NCBI GenBank assembly: GCA_021151825.1
Contig: JAGKWQ010000009.1
Location: 310,001-374,000, forward strand
Source of the DNA: Cellvibrionaceae bacterium
Lineage (GTDB): Bacteria > Pseudomonadota > Gammaproteobacteria > Pseudomonadales > Cellvibrionaceae
Direction of reading: 5' to 3'
Length of the DNA: 64,000 nucleotides
The position numbers and the translations under genes are program-made. Below the pieces are notes generated by a model. It ran no database searches. It worked only from the letters and a program-made list of their open reading frames with translations, and had not been told where the DNA came from. Positions 39,821-48,304 of the stretch are shown piece after piece (position 1 is the first letter of the stretch; every line of letters begins with the position of its first letter).

Positions 39821-41419
39821 ATGAGTAGCGATAAATATTTCTTGCGTAGCGATGTAAAAATAGAACCTCTTGTCAATTCGTGGTATGCGTGGTCATTTTT
39901 AATTTCGCCGATCACCTTCCCACTGGTAACAAAAAATCTGCATCTTAGAATATTGGATTCTTATTTGCGCGCACCTGCGCAACACCAAAAGGCGGTTGCT
40001 GATCGAGCACTCAAGGGTGGGCTTTTTGTTGACCACCAGGGAACTATCGATGAAATTGCCGGGTTGGTCAGTTATACCAATAAAGAGCTATCTGAATTAT
40101 TGTCTTTTGCTGCGGATATCGGCGCTGCGTCAGAGACATTGTTACAACTTGCTGATGGCGCTTCGTTAAGGAGCTTATATCGGGATTTACCGGAGAGCTT
40201 GAAAGGGCGAGTTGAGTTGGTCTATGACTTGTTCAATCGTCCGAAAATACGTTTTATCGAAAACTTGTTTTATTGCAGCGATTTTTACAAGCCTTCATTA
40301 CAGGCTGTGAGTTTGTCATTGCTTGATGGTGATAAGCGTCCATTTGTTCTCAGCAGCCCACGCTTGGCAACTGAAGATAACATTATTGTAAAAATTCCCT
40401 TTGCGGATTTGCGTTGGGATGAGTTTTTTCGATTAAGAAATGAAGCCCTGCCATTGGAGCAAATCAGTAAGTTAATTCAATTGGACGCGCTGCCTGCTGA
40501 AAAACAAGCGTTATTCATGGATATGCTAACCACTGAAGCACCGCATAAAAAATATTTAAAACCATCAGCAGGCAAGGTGCGGGTACGCTATTTTGGACAT
40601 GCTACTGTACTTATTGAGACTGCTAATGTCAGTATTCTTACCGATCCAATCATAAGTTACGACATAAATAATAATCATGAGCGATTTGGATTCAATGATC
40701 TTCCTGAATACATCGATTATGTAGTGTTAACACATAACCATCAGGATCACGTTATGCTGGAAACGCTTCTGCAGCTACGTCATCGACTGGGTACTATTGT
40801 GGTTGGGAAAAATATTATTGGTGAATTGCTCGATCCATCATTGAAATTAATGTTGCGAGCCATAGGCTTTAGTTCGGTTATTGAACTGGATGAACTGGAA
40901 AGTATTGATATAAATGACGGAAAAATTACCGGTGTTCCATTTCTTGGTGAACATGGTGATCTTAATATAATGAGTAAGTTGGCATTCCACATAGAGCTGA
41001 GCGGCAATACATTTATTTTTGCTGCCGATTCGGACAACCTGTCTCCCGATTTATATCGTCATATACATACCAGGTTAGGGGATATTGATCATGTGTTCAT
41101 TGGTATGGAGTGTGCGGGGGCCCCCTTGAGCTGGGTGTATGGTCCGCTATTTACAAAACCTTTATTACGCAAACATGATCAGGACCGACGATTGAATGGT
41201 TCAAACTGTGAAAGGGCATTCAAGCTGGTTGAACAATTCAAGCCTAAATCAGTATATGTTTATGCTATGGGAGCTGAGCCTTGGCTGGAATTTATTTCCA
41301 GTATCGAATACACGGAAACATCAGAACCTATTGTGCAGTCAGACAAATTGATTGCTGCTTGTCAGGAGCGGGGAGTAACCGCTGAGCGGCTCTACGGAAA
41401 AAAAGAACTGAACTTTTAA
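39821..41419 (+). CDS. CmlA-type diiron beta-hydroxylase (metallo-beta-lactamase fold)
   Basis: 532 aa, the same length I recall for CmlA, the chloramphenicol-pathway enzyme that beta-hydroxylates p-aminophenylalanine bound to an NRPS carrier. The N-terminal ~230 residues carry the family's own domain (opening with PLVNSWYAWSFLI). The C-terminal half is a metallo-beta-lactamase fold with FGHATVLIET and THNHQDH. The metal ligands fall at H305, H307, D309, H310, E377 (FLGEH) and D403 (AADSDN), the positions I recall from the CmlA structure. It is therefore an oxygen-activating diiron hydroxylase, not a beta-lactamase resistance enzyme. It is a second beta-hydroxylase beside the SyrP-like one. 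By analogy with the aromatic CmlA substrate, the Phe-loading module is the best candidate partner. Family assignment is strong; the substrate is inferred. Confidence 0.92.
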   Translation: MSSDKYFLRSDVKIEPLVNSWYAWSFLISPITFPLVTKNLHLRILDSYLRAPAQHQKAVADRALKGGLFVDHQGTIDEIAGLVSYTNKELSELLSFAADIGAASETLLQLADGASLRSLYRDLPESLKGRVELVYDLFNRPKIRFIENLFYCSDFYKPSLQAVSLSLLDGDKRPFVLSSPRLATEDNIIVKIPFADLRWDEFFRLRNEALPLEQISKLIQLDALPAEKQALFMDMLTTEAPHKKYLKPSAGKVRVRYFGHATVLIETANVSILTDPIISYDINNNHERFGFNDLPEYIDYVVLTHNHQDHVMLETLLQLRHRLGTIVVGKNIIGELLDPSLKLMLRAIGFSSVIELDELESIDINDGKITGVPFLGEHGDLNIMSKLAFHIELSGNTFIFAADSDNLSPDLYRHIHTRLGDIDHVFIGMECAGAPLSWVYGPLFTKPLLRKHDQDRRLNGSNCERAFKLVEQFKPKSVYVYAMGAEPWLEFISSIEYTETSEPIVQSDKLIAACQERGVTAERLYGKKELNF

Positions 41420-41446
41420 AATATATGGATCGTTACTACCCACAAT

Positions 41447-44400
41447 ATGCGAATCGGGAATAATTCTATGCAACTATTTGGCGAGCATTGCAACGAGGCT
41501 ATCAATATGCTGCAGCGTAATGCTGTTGCATATGGCAACAAGCCTGCAATTGTCTCGTCTGGTTCACAGCTTGATTATCGCCAGTTGGGTCGTGAGGTAA
41601 TGAGGCTCTCTCACATTCTAAGGGAAAATGGTGTAAAGCCAGGAGATCAAGTGGGTGTAGTGGGGGCACGATCTGCTGAAAATATTATTGTCTTCTTGTC
41701 CCTTATTAATATGGGAGCGGTATACGTTCCCATAAATGATGCATTACCCATCAACCGACAGCGTTACATGCTTGATAAGGCGAGTGTTGGATTTGTGGTA
41801 TTCATTCAATCTGTAGAGAAGCAGCGGGAGAGTCTTGGCTATTTAGGAAAGCTTTCCTATCTCCAGCTAGCTTTGCTGGATGGTGTATGTCAAATACGTG
41901 ATTCCGATAATAACCTCATCGATGAAGCAGGTTATTTTCCGCTTTTAGATGCAGATAGTTTTTCGTATACCATTCCGAGCGAAAGTGGTGCTTATATTAT
42001 TTTTACATCAGGAACCACAGGCAATCCAAAGCCCGTATTGGTAAGCCGTGCAGCAATCATGGCTCATAACCATGCGGTCATTGAGCGGTATCAATTGCTA
42101 CCTGAGGATCGGATTCTCCACATTTGTGCCAATAGCTTCGATATTTCAATAGAAGAGATATTACCGACACTGGCAATTGGTGCGTCTTTATTTATTGGGC
42201 CTGAGTCAGATGTATTGAGCGGCATCACGTTGCATGATTTTTTAAGTAAATCTGCTATTACTGTGGCCAACCTTCCTACTGCTTTATGGATTCAATGGTG
42301 CGATGCTTGTGAATTTGCTTCCTTACAAATGCCTGCATCTTTGAAAAAGATAATTATTGGTGGGGAGGCATGCCCTCCTGTGCGAGTGGTTAAGTGGCTT
42401 GAACGTAATATTAATTCGATTCAATGCCTCAATGCTTATGGGCCAACTGAAACTACTATTACAGCAACCGCCTGGGAGTTTTCACCAGTAAAAGGGCAAT
42501 ATACCCCGGTGGGAAAACCTATTGGTGGTGTATCTTGTTACATCCTTAATAGACAGCTTGAACCCGTGGCAGTAGATGAGAAGGGAGAGTTATTTATTGG
42601 TGGTGATTTGTTGGCTCTGGGGTATTTTCAGGATGCCCGGTCAACGGCGCAAAAGTTTTTACCTGATCCATTTTCCTCAATGCCGGGTGCAAGAATGTAT
42701 TGCAGTGGAGATCTGGCTTATATTGATCCGTGCGGTGAGATTGTAGTAACAGGCCGAAATGACAGACAAGAAAAAATCAACGGACATAGAATAGAATTAG
42801 CGGAAATTGAAGCGCAGCTATATAAGCTGCCTATGGTTAAAAATGCTTATTTGACTGTCACCCAGGATGATTCAATTGAAAAACGCAAAAAGTTGCTTGG
42901 CTACTTACGCTTGGATCAAGAGAGTGAAGACTACCTAAGCGCGCCTCCAGGTTGTGGATTTTATCGTCGATCCGAACATCAATTACTTGAGCAAATTGAC
43001 GCTTGCCTCGCCAGCAATTTGCCATCCTACATGCGTCCGGATATTTACTGCATTATTGATCAAATACCGTTAACGGCTAATGGAAAGTTTGATTATCAGG
43101 CTTTACCAAAATTTGTTGAGCCAGGCACATTTGATGAAACTTATCCATTAAATGAACAGTATTTTCTTGGTTTGCCCCAACGTTATATCAAAGATGTAAT
43201 CAGGAGTGTCTTTGATTGTTTGGGCTATAGGCCTGCAAATTTCTCGGTTAGTTTTATAGCACTGGGCGGTGACTCAATTACGGCGATGATGTTGGTTTCA
43301 AGGTTGTGGGCCGTTGGTCTTGTGCTCGATAAAAAGCGTTTGCTTGGGCATGAGCCCTTGGTTGCAGTGTTAAATAATGCTGTATTGCGCGAGGCCGATA
43401 ATGACATACTTCAACCAAAAACATTAGATGATCGTCATTTATGTATTAATGGTATAAGTTTGTTCGACGTTCCCGAATCTGTGTTGCAGGATATTCAAGC
43501 CTCACTGGTAACCAATGAAAAAAATGTTTGGTCTGGAGGGAGTGCTGCAATAAATTTTATAAGCCGTTGCAGTGACGCCCAGGTTGGAATGTTGTATCAG
43601 TCAATAATGGTTCCCGGTTCAGGCACTTTTATTGAGCAAGTTGAAGGGCGTGTCGATTGCCTTGATGAGGTCAATTTTGTATTGGCCTGGCAATTGGTTT
43701 GTGAGCGCCATGAAATATTGCGTTCTGCATTTTCTATTTCATTGGCTGAATATATTGTTCATCTTGTCTATGAAAATGTAGATATCAGTGCAGCCGAAAT
43801 AATTTCCATTGAATCATTAGAAAATACTCCTGCACATGAACAATCAAATTGTATCCGGGAATTTTTGCATACCGATAGACGTATGGGGTTTGCCCTCGAT
43901 GGCGGCCCCATGTTTCGAGTAACTTTATTTAAGCTGGATTCCAAACACTACCATTTTATCTGGACTTATCATCACGCTATTTTGGATGGCTGGTCTGATG
44001 TGTCTATATTAGGCGAAGTGTTCAAGATATATGACGATCTGACGCAAGGGAAAAAATCCGAGCTTCCCCCGGCAGGGCGATATCGAGATTACCTAATGTG
44101 GATGGCTACTCAAAACCTGATGGAAGATGCACAATTTTGGGCGGAATACTTAAAAGACAGTCATTCGGAAAAAACGCTTTTTGCAGGTTCTGAAAATAAA
44201 ACCAATGACATCAATCGGAAAGTTTGCGACCTGATAGTTATTGATTCTGAAGCAGCGAATAAATTTAAAAATTTTATCAGGCAGGCTGGGGTAACTCTCA
44301 ATATAGGGCTTGCCGGAATAATTGCAGTAGTAATGGCTAAACACTTTAATGCTACTGAATATATTATCGGTTCTGTATCAAGTACACGCCCCGAAACTAT

Positions 44401-44896
44401 TGATAATATTGACCGGTTGGCTGGCCCATTAATTAACTTGTTGCCTATGAGGGTGCCTGTAGACGCGAATGTGGCGGTAGTAGCCTGGTTAAATAAATTG
44501 TTTGATCATTATCTGTCGAGTGAGCGATTCGTGCATGTCCCTTACGGCACAATACTTAAGCAACTCCAGAGGAATGTATCAAATGTTTTCTTTGACACTC
44601 TACTGGTAATCGAAAATTATCCTGTATCTGGCAGCGAACAAGTTAAAAGCTTAAGATCGCATACCCAAACAAATTATCCCCTTAATTTTATTGCCTGGCC
44701 AGGAGAACAATTTGAAATTGAAGTTCATTACCTGCCTGATATGGTTGAGCCTCACGTTGCGGCAGAGCTTAAAGCCAATTTATTAATTTTGCTTAATATG
44801 CTGCCAGAATGCAAAATGCTGGGTGATTTAATTCAAACTATTGCAAAGCCGAATTATTTCCAAAGAAAAGAAAACCTTGTAGAGCTCGAACTTTAA
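41447..44896 (+). CDS. NRPS: A(basic/Orn-like)-PCP-C
   Basis: 1149 aa from the ATG at 41,447. A second ATG at 41,468 has a weak GGGA site and is an equally possible start. The protein begins directly with an A domain (about 20-545), without a C domain. Its code reads D-I-E-N-I-G-A-I-T (D232 is position 235). Glu at 239 and Asn at 278 resemble the ornithine/N-hydroxyornithine codes of pyoverdine-type synthetases, so a basic side chain is a low-confidence guess. The A10 motif is altered (NGKFDYQAL) but keeps its Lys. The PCP Ser is 610 (LGGDSIT). A C domain (about 700-1130) follows, with intact HHAILDGWS (H842, H843, D847, G848) and the opening DAQVGMLYQS, similar to the N-terminal C of the preceding NRPS. 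There is no A, TE or reductase after it. The order A-PCP-C breaks simple colinearity: it may be a loading module acting elsewhere, or a terminal unit in which C releases the chain. Confidence 0.92.
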   Translation: MRIGNNSMQLFGEHCNEAINMLQRNAVAYGNKPAIVSSGSQLDYRQLGREVMRLSHILRENGVKPGDQVGVVGARSAENIIVFLSLINMGAVYVPINDALPINRQRYMLDKASVGFVVFIQSVEKQRESLGYLGKLSYLQLALLDGVCQIRDSDNNLIDEAGYFPLLDADSFSYTIPSESGAYIIFTSGTTGNPKPVLVSRAAIMAHNHAVIERYQLLPEDRILHICANSFDISIEEILPTLAIGASLFIGPESDVLSGITLHDFLSKSAITVANLPTALWIQWCDACEFASLQMPASLKKIIIGGEACPPVRVVKWLERNINSIQCLNAYGPTETTITATAWEFSPVKGQYTPVGKPIGGVSCYILNRQLEPVAVDEKGELFIGGDLLALGYFQDARSTAQKFLPDPFSSMPGARMYCSGDLAYIDPCGEIVVTGRNDRQEKINGHRIELAEIEAQLYKLPMVKNAYLTVTQDDSIEKRKKLLGYLRLDQESEDYLSAPPGCGFYRRSEHQLLEQIDACLASNLPSYMRPDIYCIIDQIPLTANGKFDYQALPKFVEPGTFDETYPLNEQYFLGLPQRYIKDVIRSVFDCLGYRPANFSVSFIALGGDSITAMMLVSRLWAVGLVLDKKRLLGHEPLVAVLNNAVLREADNDILQPKTLDDRHLCINGISLFDVPESVLQDIQASLVTNEKNVWSGGSAAINFISRCSDAQVGMLYQSIMVPGSGTFIEQVEGRVDCLDEVNFVLAWQLVCERHEILRSAFSISLAEYIVHLVYENVDISAAEIISIESLENTPAHEQSNCIREFLHTDRRMGFALDGGPMFRVTLFKLDSKHYHFIWTYHHAILDGWSDVSILGEVFKIYDDLTQGKKSELPPAGRYRDYLMWMATQNLMEDAQFWAEYLKDSHSEKTLFAGSENKTNDINRKVCDLIVIDSEAANKFKNFIRQAGVTLNIGLAGIIAVVMAKHFNATEYIIGSVSSTRPETIDNIDRLAGPLINLLPMRVPVDANVAVVAWLNKLFDHYLSSERFVHVPYGTILKQLQRNVSNVFFDTLLVIENYPVSGSEQVKSLRSHTQTNYPLNFIAWPGEQFEIEVHYLPDMVEPHVAAELKANLLILLNMLPECKMLGDLIQTIAKPNYFQRKENLVELEL

Positions 44897-44931
44897 TAAT
44901 AATTTAAAAAATATTGGAAGGGAAAAATTCG

Positions 44932-46158
44932 ATGTATGACGTAATAATAATTGGCGCTCGTGTCGCGGGGGCTTCGACAGCAATGCTGGCCGCCAGGGCT
45001 GGATTGAAAGTATTATTCATTGATCGGCACAAATTTCCGTCGGATACAATATCCACAAACTATATACATCAATCAGGATGTAGTTTGTTAGCTGAATGGG
45101 GCTTACTGGAGCAAATAAAACAATCCGGTTCTCCACCCATTAACCGTACTCGAATAGCAATCGATGATGTTTTGCTTGAAGGAAGTGTGAGTGACTTTCG
45201 CCAGCAGCGCCTTGCGTACGCGCCGCGGCGGTATGTGCTTGACCAGATATTAATTGATGCCGCGGTTGTATCAGGTGCGGAGCTTCGGGAAAAATGTCAT
45301 CTTCAGGAAGTTCTCAGGGAAAATGACAATGTTATTGGTGTTAAATTAAAAAATGCCGACGGTACTTCGAGCGTCGAATACTGTCGGCTGCTAATTGGCG
45401 CGGATGGAATGCGCTCATCAGTTGTTGCGCAATTGGATATACCTTTTGTCAGGCGTGATCCGACGCTGACTTGTGCATACTATAGTTTCTGGCAAGGAGT
45501 GGAACGAGGTTACGAATTGTATGAATCTAATAATCGTTGGATGGGTGTTATCCCTACAAACAACAATACGATATTGATTGTCACTTACTTTCCACAAGAT
45601 GAGTTTAATCTGGTTAGGGCCGCTCCTCTTGAGGCTCACAAAGAGACCATCAAAACTTTATCGCCCGGTTTATTCAATGAGTTAGATAATGCAACCCAGG
45701 TTGAAAAATTATGGGGAACCGGAGAGCAGTGGAATTATTTTCGCCAGGCTACAGGAAATAATTGGGCGCTGGTTGGCGATGCTGCTATCCATAAGGATTC
45801 GTTGACCGCCTTGGGTATCACTGATGCTATGCATCATGCCGCGTTATTGGCTCAGCATGTTTTTCCCGCGTTAACCAAATCTGATTCAATTGACTTGCAG
45901 TATGAATTGCAATCCTATGAAAAAGCGATTGTCGATCATACAACCCCGGGATATTTGGATACCCTGGGTTTGGCTACGTCCGGGGAGCGGCAAAATCGCA
46001 AGACTTTTGTCCGCGCTGTACTTGCTAAACCCTGGTGCATTCCCTTGTATTTTGATGCTGTGGCGGGCTTGTGTAATCAGCAAGAACTTATAAATGCCAT
46101 GATGGGCATTAATCAAGAATTAACACCCCAAAATGAACTGGTTGAAATGGAAATATAA
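44932..46158 (+). CDS. FAD-dependent oxidoreductase (PHBH/geranylgeranyl-reductase superfamily)
   Basis: 408 aa. The start is the ATG at 44,932, preceded by GGAAGGGA; an in-frame TTG 18 bases earlier lies before that site. The N-terminal Rossmann FAD motif is slightly variant (IIGARVAGASTAMLAARAG). It is followed by DGMRSS (the DG motif contacting FAD and NAD(P)H) and a GDAA motif near the C-terminal third that binds the FAD ribityl chain. This group includes group A flavin monooxygenases, halogenases and reductases. The halogenase WxWxIP motif is not present (only RWMGVIP is seen), so chlorination is unlikely. Placed between the last NRPS and the exporter genes, it is probably a late oxidative tailoring enzyme. 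The reaction cannot be assigned from sequence alone. Confidence 0.85.
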   Translation: MYDVIIIGARVAGASTAMLAARAGLKVLFIDRHKFPSDTISTNYIHQSGCSLLAEWGLLEQIKQSGSPPINRTRIAIDDVLLEGSVSDFRQQRLAYAPRRYVLDQILIDAAVVSGAELREKCHLQEVLRENDNVIGVKLKNADGTSSVEYCRLLIGADGMRSSVVAQLDIPFVRRDPTLTCAYYSFWQGVERGYELYESNNRWMGVIPTNNNTILIVTYFPQDEFNLVRAAPLEAHKETIKTLSPGLFNELDNATQVEKLWGTGEQWNYFRQATGNNWALVGDAAIHKDSLTALGITDAMHHAALLAQHVFPALTKSDSIDLQYELQSYEKAIVDHTTPGYLDTLGLATSGERQNRKTFVRAVLAKPWCIPLYFDAVAGLCNQQELINAMMGINQELTPQNELVEMEI

Positions 46159-46209
46159 CCATGTTCGATCTTGGATGTAACGTTTACTGGAAAATTAAAG
46201 GTACCCTGG

Positions 46210-47499
46210 ATGAAAGAGAGCTTACAAATTAATGATACGAGCTCGACAGATAGAGTAATAAGTGTCAGGCCTGGATCGCGATTTAATAAATGGTACGTTA
46301 AATTACTTGTTGGTGCCTTTTTCTTATCTGTTGGTGTTTTTGTATATCCAAATTATCAAAATTGGCGAAGTACAGAGATTTCCTATGAGCGGGAACGGGT
46401 GCGAATAGCAGAGGTGACTCGCGGTGCATTTGAACAAAGTATTTCCATAGAGGGAAAAATTATCGCGATAGTAAAGCCGACGCTGTATTCTCCTGCTGAA
46501 GGCACTATATCCATGTTGGTAAAGCCTGGGGATTTTGTTAAAAAAGGTGTAGTTGTTGCCAGGATTTATCGCCCGGAATTGGAAGTTGAAGTTGAGCAAG
46601 GAAAGAAACAAGTTGAAGCTGAAAAACTTGAGCTTGAGCGGCAGATACTCCAGGCGAATCAAACAAAGATTGATATGGACCAATCGGTTGAATTGGCCAA
46701 AATCCGACATGATGCGGCGCAACGAAAGCTGAGCAGCTACAACGAGCTGGCTTCACGATCAATTGTCAGCAAATTGGAATATGAGGCTAGCCAGGACGAA
46801 ACCCTGGTTGCAGTGTCAGAATTAAAAAAAATCAAACTTAACCATAAGTTGATGAACGAAAGAGCAGCCTTTGAAATAAAAGCCAAACGTTTACAAGTGG
46901 AACGCCAGGAATCTGTTTTAAATGATTTGCTGAGGCAGTTTGATGAAATGTCGATTCGCTCACCAATTGATGGGCAAGTGGGAACTGTGAGCGTGGAAGA
47001 GCGTGATTCCGTTGCTAAGAATCAATCCATTATCACAATTGTTGATTTGACGGCGTTTGGTGTTGAAATGGAGATTCCGGAAATTTATGCGGGCGTGTTG
47101 CAAACCAACTTACCAACTATCGTGAATTACAATGGCAAAGACTATAAAGGTCAATTAAGCCTATTGTCGCCAGAAATAGTTAATAATAAATTTGAGGCGC
47201 GTGCAAAATTTATTGAAATACCGGATGCTGAGCTCAAACAAAGGCAACGTGTATCAGTCAAAATTTTAATTTCAAAAAAGGACGACGCAATAAAAGTTCA
47301 GAGAGGTCCGTTTGTCGATAGTGGTGGTGGCAAGTTCGCTTATCGCGTCGATGGAAATATTGCTGAGATTATACCTATAAAACTCGGGGAACTTGGTTCA
47401 TCAGAAGTTGAAATTCTGCAAGGGGTTCGTGCTGGCGATAAGATTATTATCTCTGGCACCGAGGTATTTAATAATGCATCTAAGGTGCTTTTACGATAA
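46210..47499 (+). CDS. HlyD/MacA-type periplasmic adaptor of ABC exporter
   Basis: 429 aa from the ATG at 46,210, which has AAAGG about 9 bases upstream. An in-frame TTG at 46,171 has no site. There is one N-terminal transmembrane segment (about 30-46). A lipoyl-like half-motif follows (SPAEGTISMLVKPGDFVKKG), then a long alpha-helical hairpin rich in Glu, Lys and Gln, the second lipoyl half (IRSPIDGQVGTVSVEERDSV) and a beta-barrel/membrane-proximal region. This is the order of RND/ABC adaptor proteins such as MacA. It would join an inner-membrane ABC permease to an outer-membrane channel. The ATPase and two permeases are the next three genes; no TolC-like gene is in the window. Likely role: export of the cluster product, and thereby self-protection. 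Confidence 0.9.
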   Translation: MKESLQINDTSSTDRVISVRPGSRFNKWYVKLLVGAFFLSVGVFVYPNYQNWRSTEISYERERVRIAEVTRGAFEQSISIEGKIIAIVKPTLYSPAEGTISMLVKPGDFVKKGVVVARIYRPELEVEVEQGKKQVEAEKLELERQILQANQTKIDMDQSVELAKIRHDAAQRKLSSYNELASRSIVSKLEYEASQDETLVAVSELKKIKLNHKLMNERAAFEIKAKRLQVERQESVLNDLLRQFDEMSIRSPIDGQVGTVSVEERDSVAKNQSIITIVDLTAFGVEMEIPEIYAGVLQTNLPTIVNYNGKDYKGQLSLLSPEIVNNKFEARAKFIEIPDAELKQRQRVSVKILISKKDDAIKVQRGPFVDSGGGKFAYRVDGNIAEIIPIKLGELGSSEVEILQGVRAGDKIIISGTEVFNNASKVLLR

Positions 47500-47553
47500 T
47501 AAACCTGTTTGTGAAAACACAGGATTGTCAATTAGTTCTAGGAGAAAACTATT

Positions 47554-48294
47554 ATGTTAGTACTGGAGAAGGTGTCCAAGGTATTTGTTGCGGATACGAT
47601 TGAGACTCAGGCGCTGTCCGATATAAGTGTAACTATTCGCAAAGGGGAGTTTGTTGCTGTTACAGGTCCATCGGGTTCTGGTAAGTCCACATTTTTAAAT
47701 ATTGCTGGTCTGTTGGATACGATTGACGGCGGTACACAAAAAATTGATGGAATGGATGTGAGCCATTTGTCCGACAGCCAGCGAGCAAAGATTCGTCGAT
47801 CAATGATCGGGTTTATATTCCAGGGTTTTAATTTGCTTCCTGACTTAAGTATTGAGGATAACGTAGCGCTTCCCTTGCGTTTTCAAGGGATGAATAAAAA
47901 AGAGCGCGATGATCGTGTTCGTGCCGCTATTACCAAGGTAGGTTTGGGGACTCGTATGACCCATTATCCTTCGCAACTTTCTGGTGGTCAGCAACAACGT
48001 GCAGCAATTGCGCGCGCATTGGCTGGTGATCCCAAGATTATTTTGGCTGACGAACCGACAGGTAATCTTGATTCCAAAATGTCGTTCCAAATAATGGAAT
48101 TACTTCATGAAATCCATCAGGCAGGAAGTACTATTGTGATGGTGACGCATAACGAAGAACATGCAAAGAATACCCCGAGAGTAATTAGTATTCGCGATGG
48201 TAAAGTTCATTCGGACAATGCCGAAACCATTATTCAGCCGAAAGTTCAAACGGCGAGGTCCCATTCCGAATCAGAATTACAAGTTGAAGCCTAG
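47554..48294 (+). CDS. ABC exporter ATP-binding protein (MacB/LolD-type)
   Basis: 246 aa, ATG with AGGAG upstream. Walker A is GPSGSGKS at 38-45, the signature motif LSGGQ is at 142-146, and the Walker B region reads IILADEPTGNLDS. The sequence pattern (SDSQRAKIRRSMIGFIFQGFNLLPDLS) is typical of the MacB/LolD/FtsE group, which drives FtsX-like permeases by mechanotransmission rather than a simple substrate channel. The length is that of a stand-alone ATPase, so the permease is encoded separately, and indeed two permease genes follow. It would power the exporter formed with the adjacent adaptor. Confidence in family is very high; the cargo is inferred from location. Confidence 0.95.
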   Translation: MLVLEKVSKVFVADTIETQALSDISVTIRKGEFVAVTGPSGSGKSTFLNIAGLLDTIDGGTQKIDGMDVSHLSDSQRAKIRRSMIGFIFQGFNLLPDLSIEDNVALPLRFQGMNKKERDDRVRAAITKVGLGTRMTHYPSQLSGGQQQRAAIARALAGDPKIILADEPTGNLDSKMSFQIMELLHEIHQAGSTIVMVTHNEEHAKNTPRVISIRDGKVHSDNAETIIQPKVQTARSHSESELQVEA

Positions 48295-48304
48295 GATAAA
48301 CACC

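Noticed and set aside
39821..41419. Metallo-beta-lactamase giving antibiotic resistance
   Set aside because: The N-terminal domain, the length of 532 and all listed metal-ligand positions fit CmlA-type diiron hydroxylases much better.
44932..46158. Flavin-dependent halogenase
   Set aside because: The WxWxIP motif is absent; only RWMGVIP is seen, and the other motifs are general to the FAD superfamily.
48197..48304. Extended N-terminus of the first ABC permease
   Set aside because: It would overlap the ATPase gene by about 100 bases. The ATG at 48,305 has an AGGA site and starts directly before the first membrane helix.
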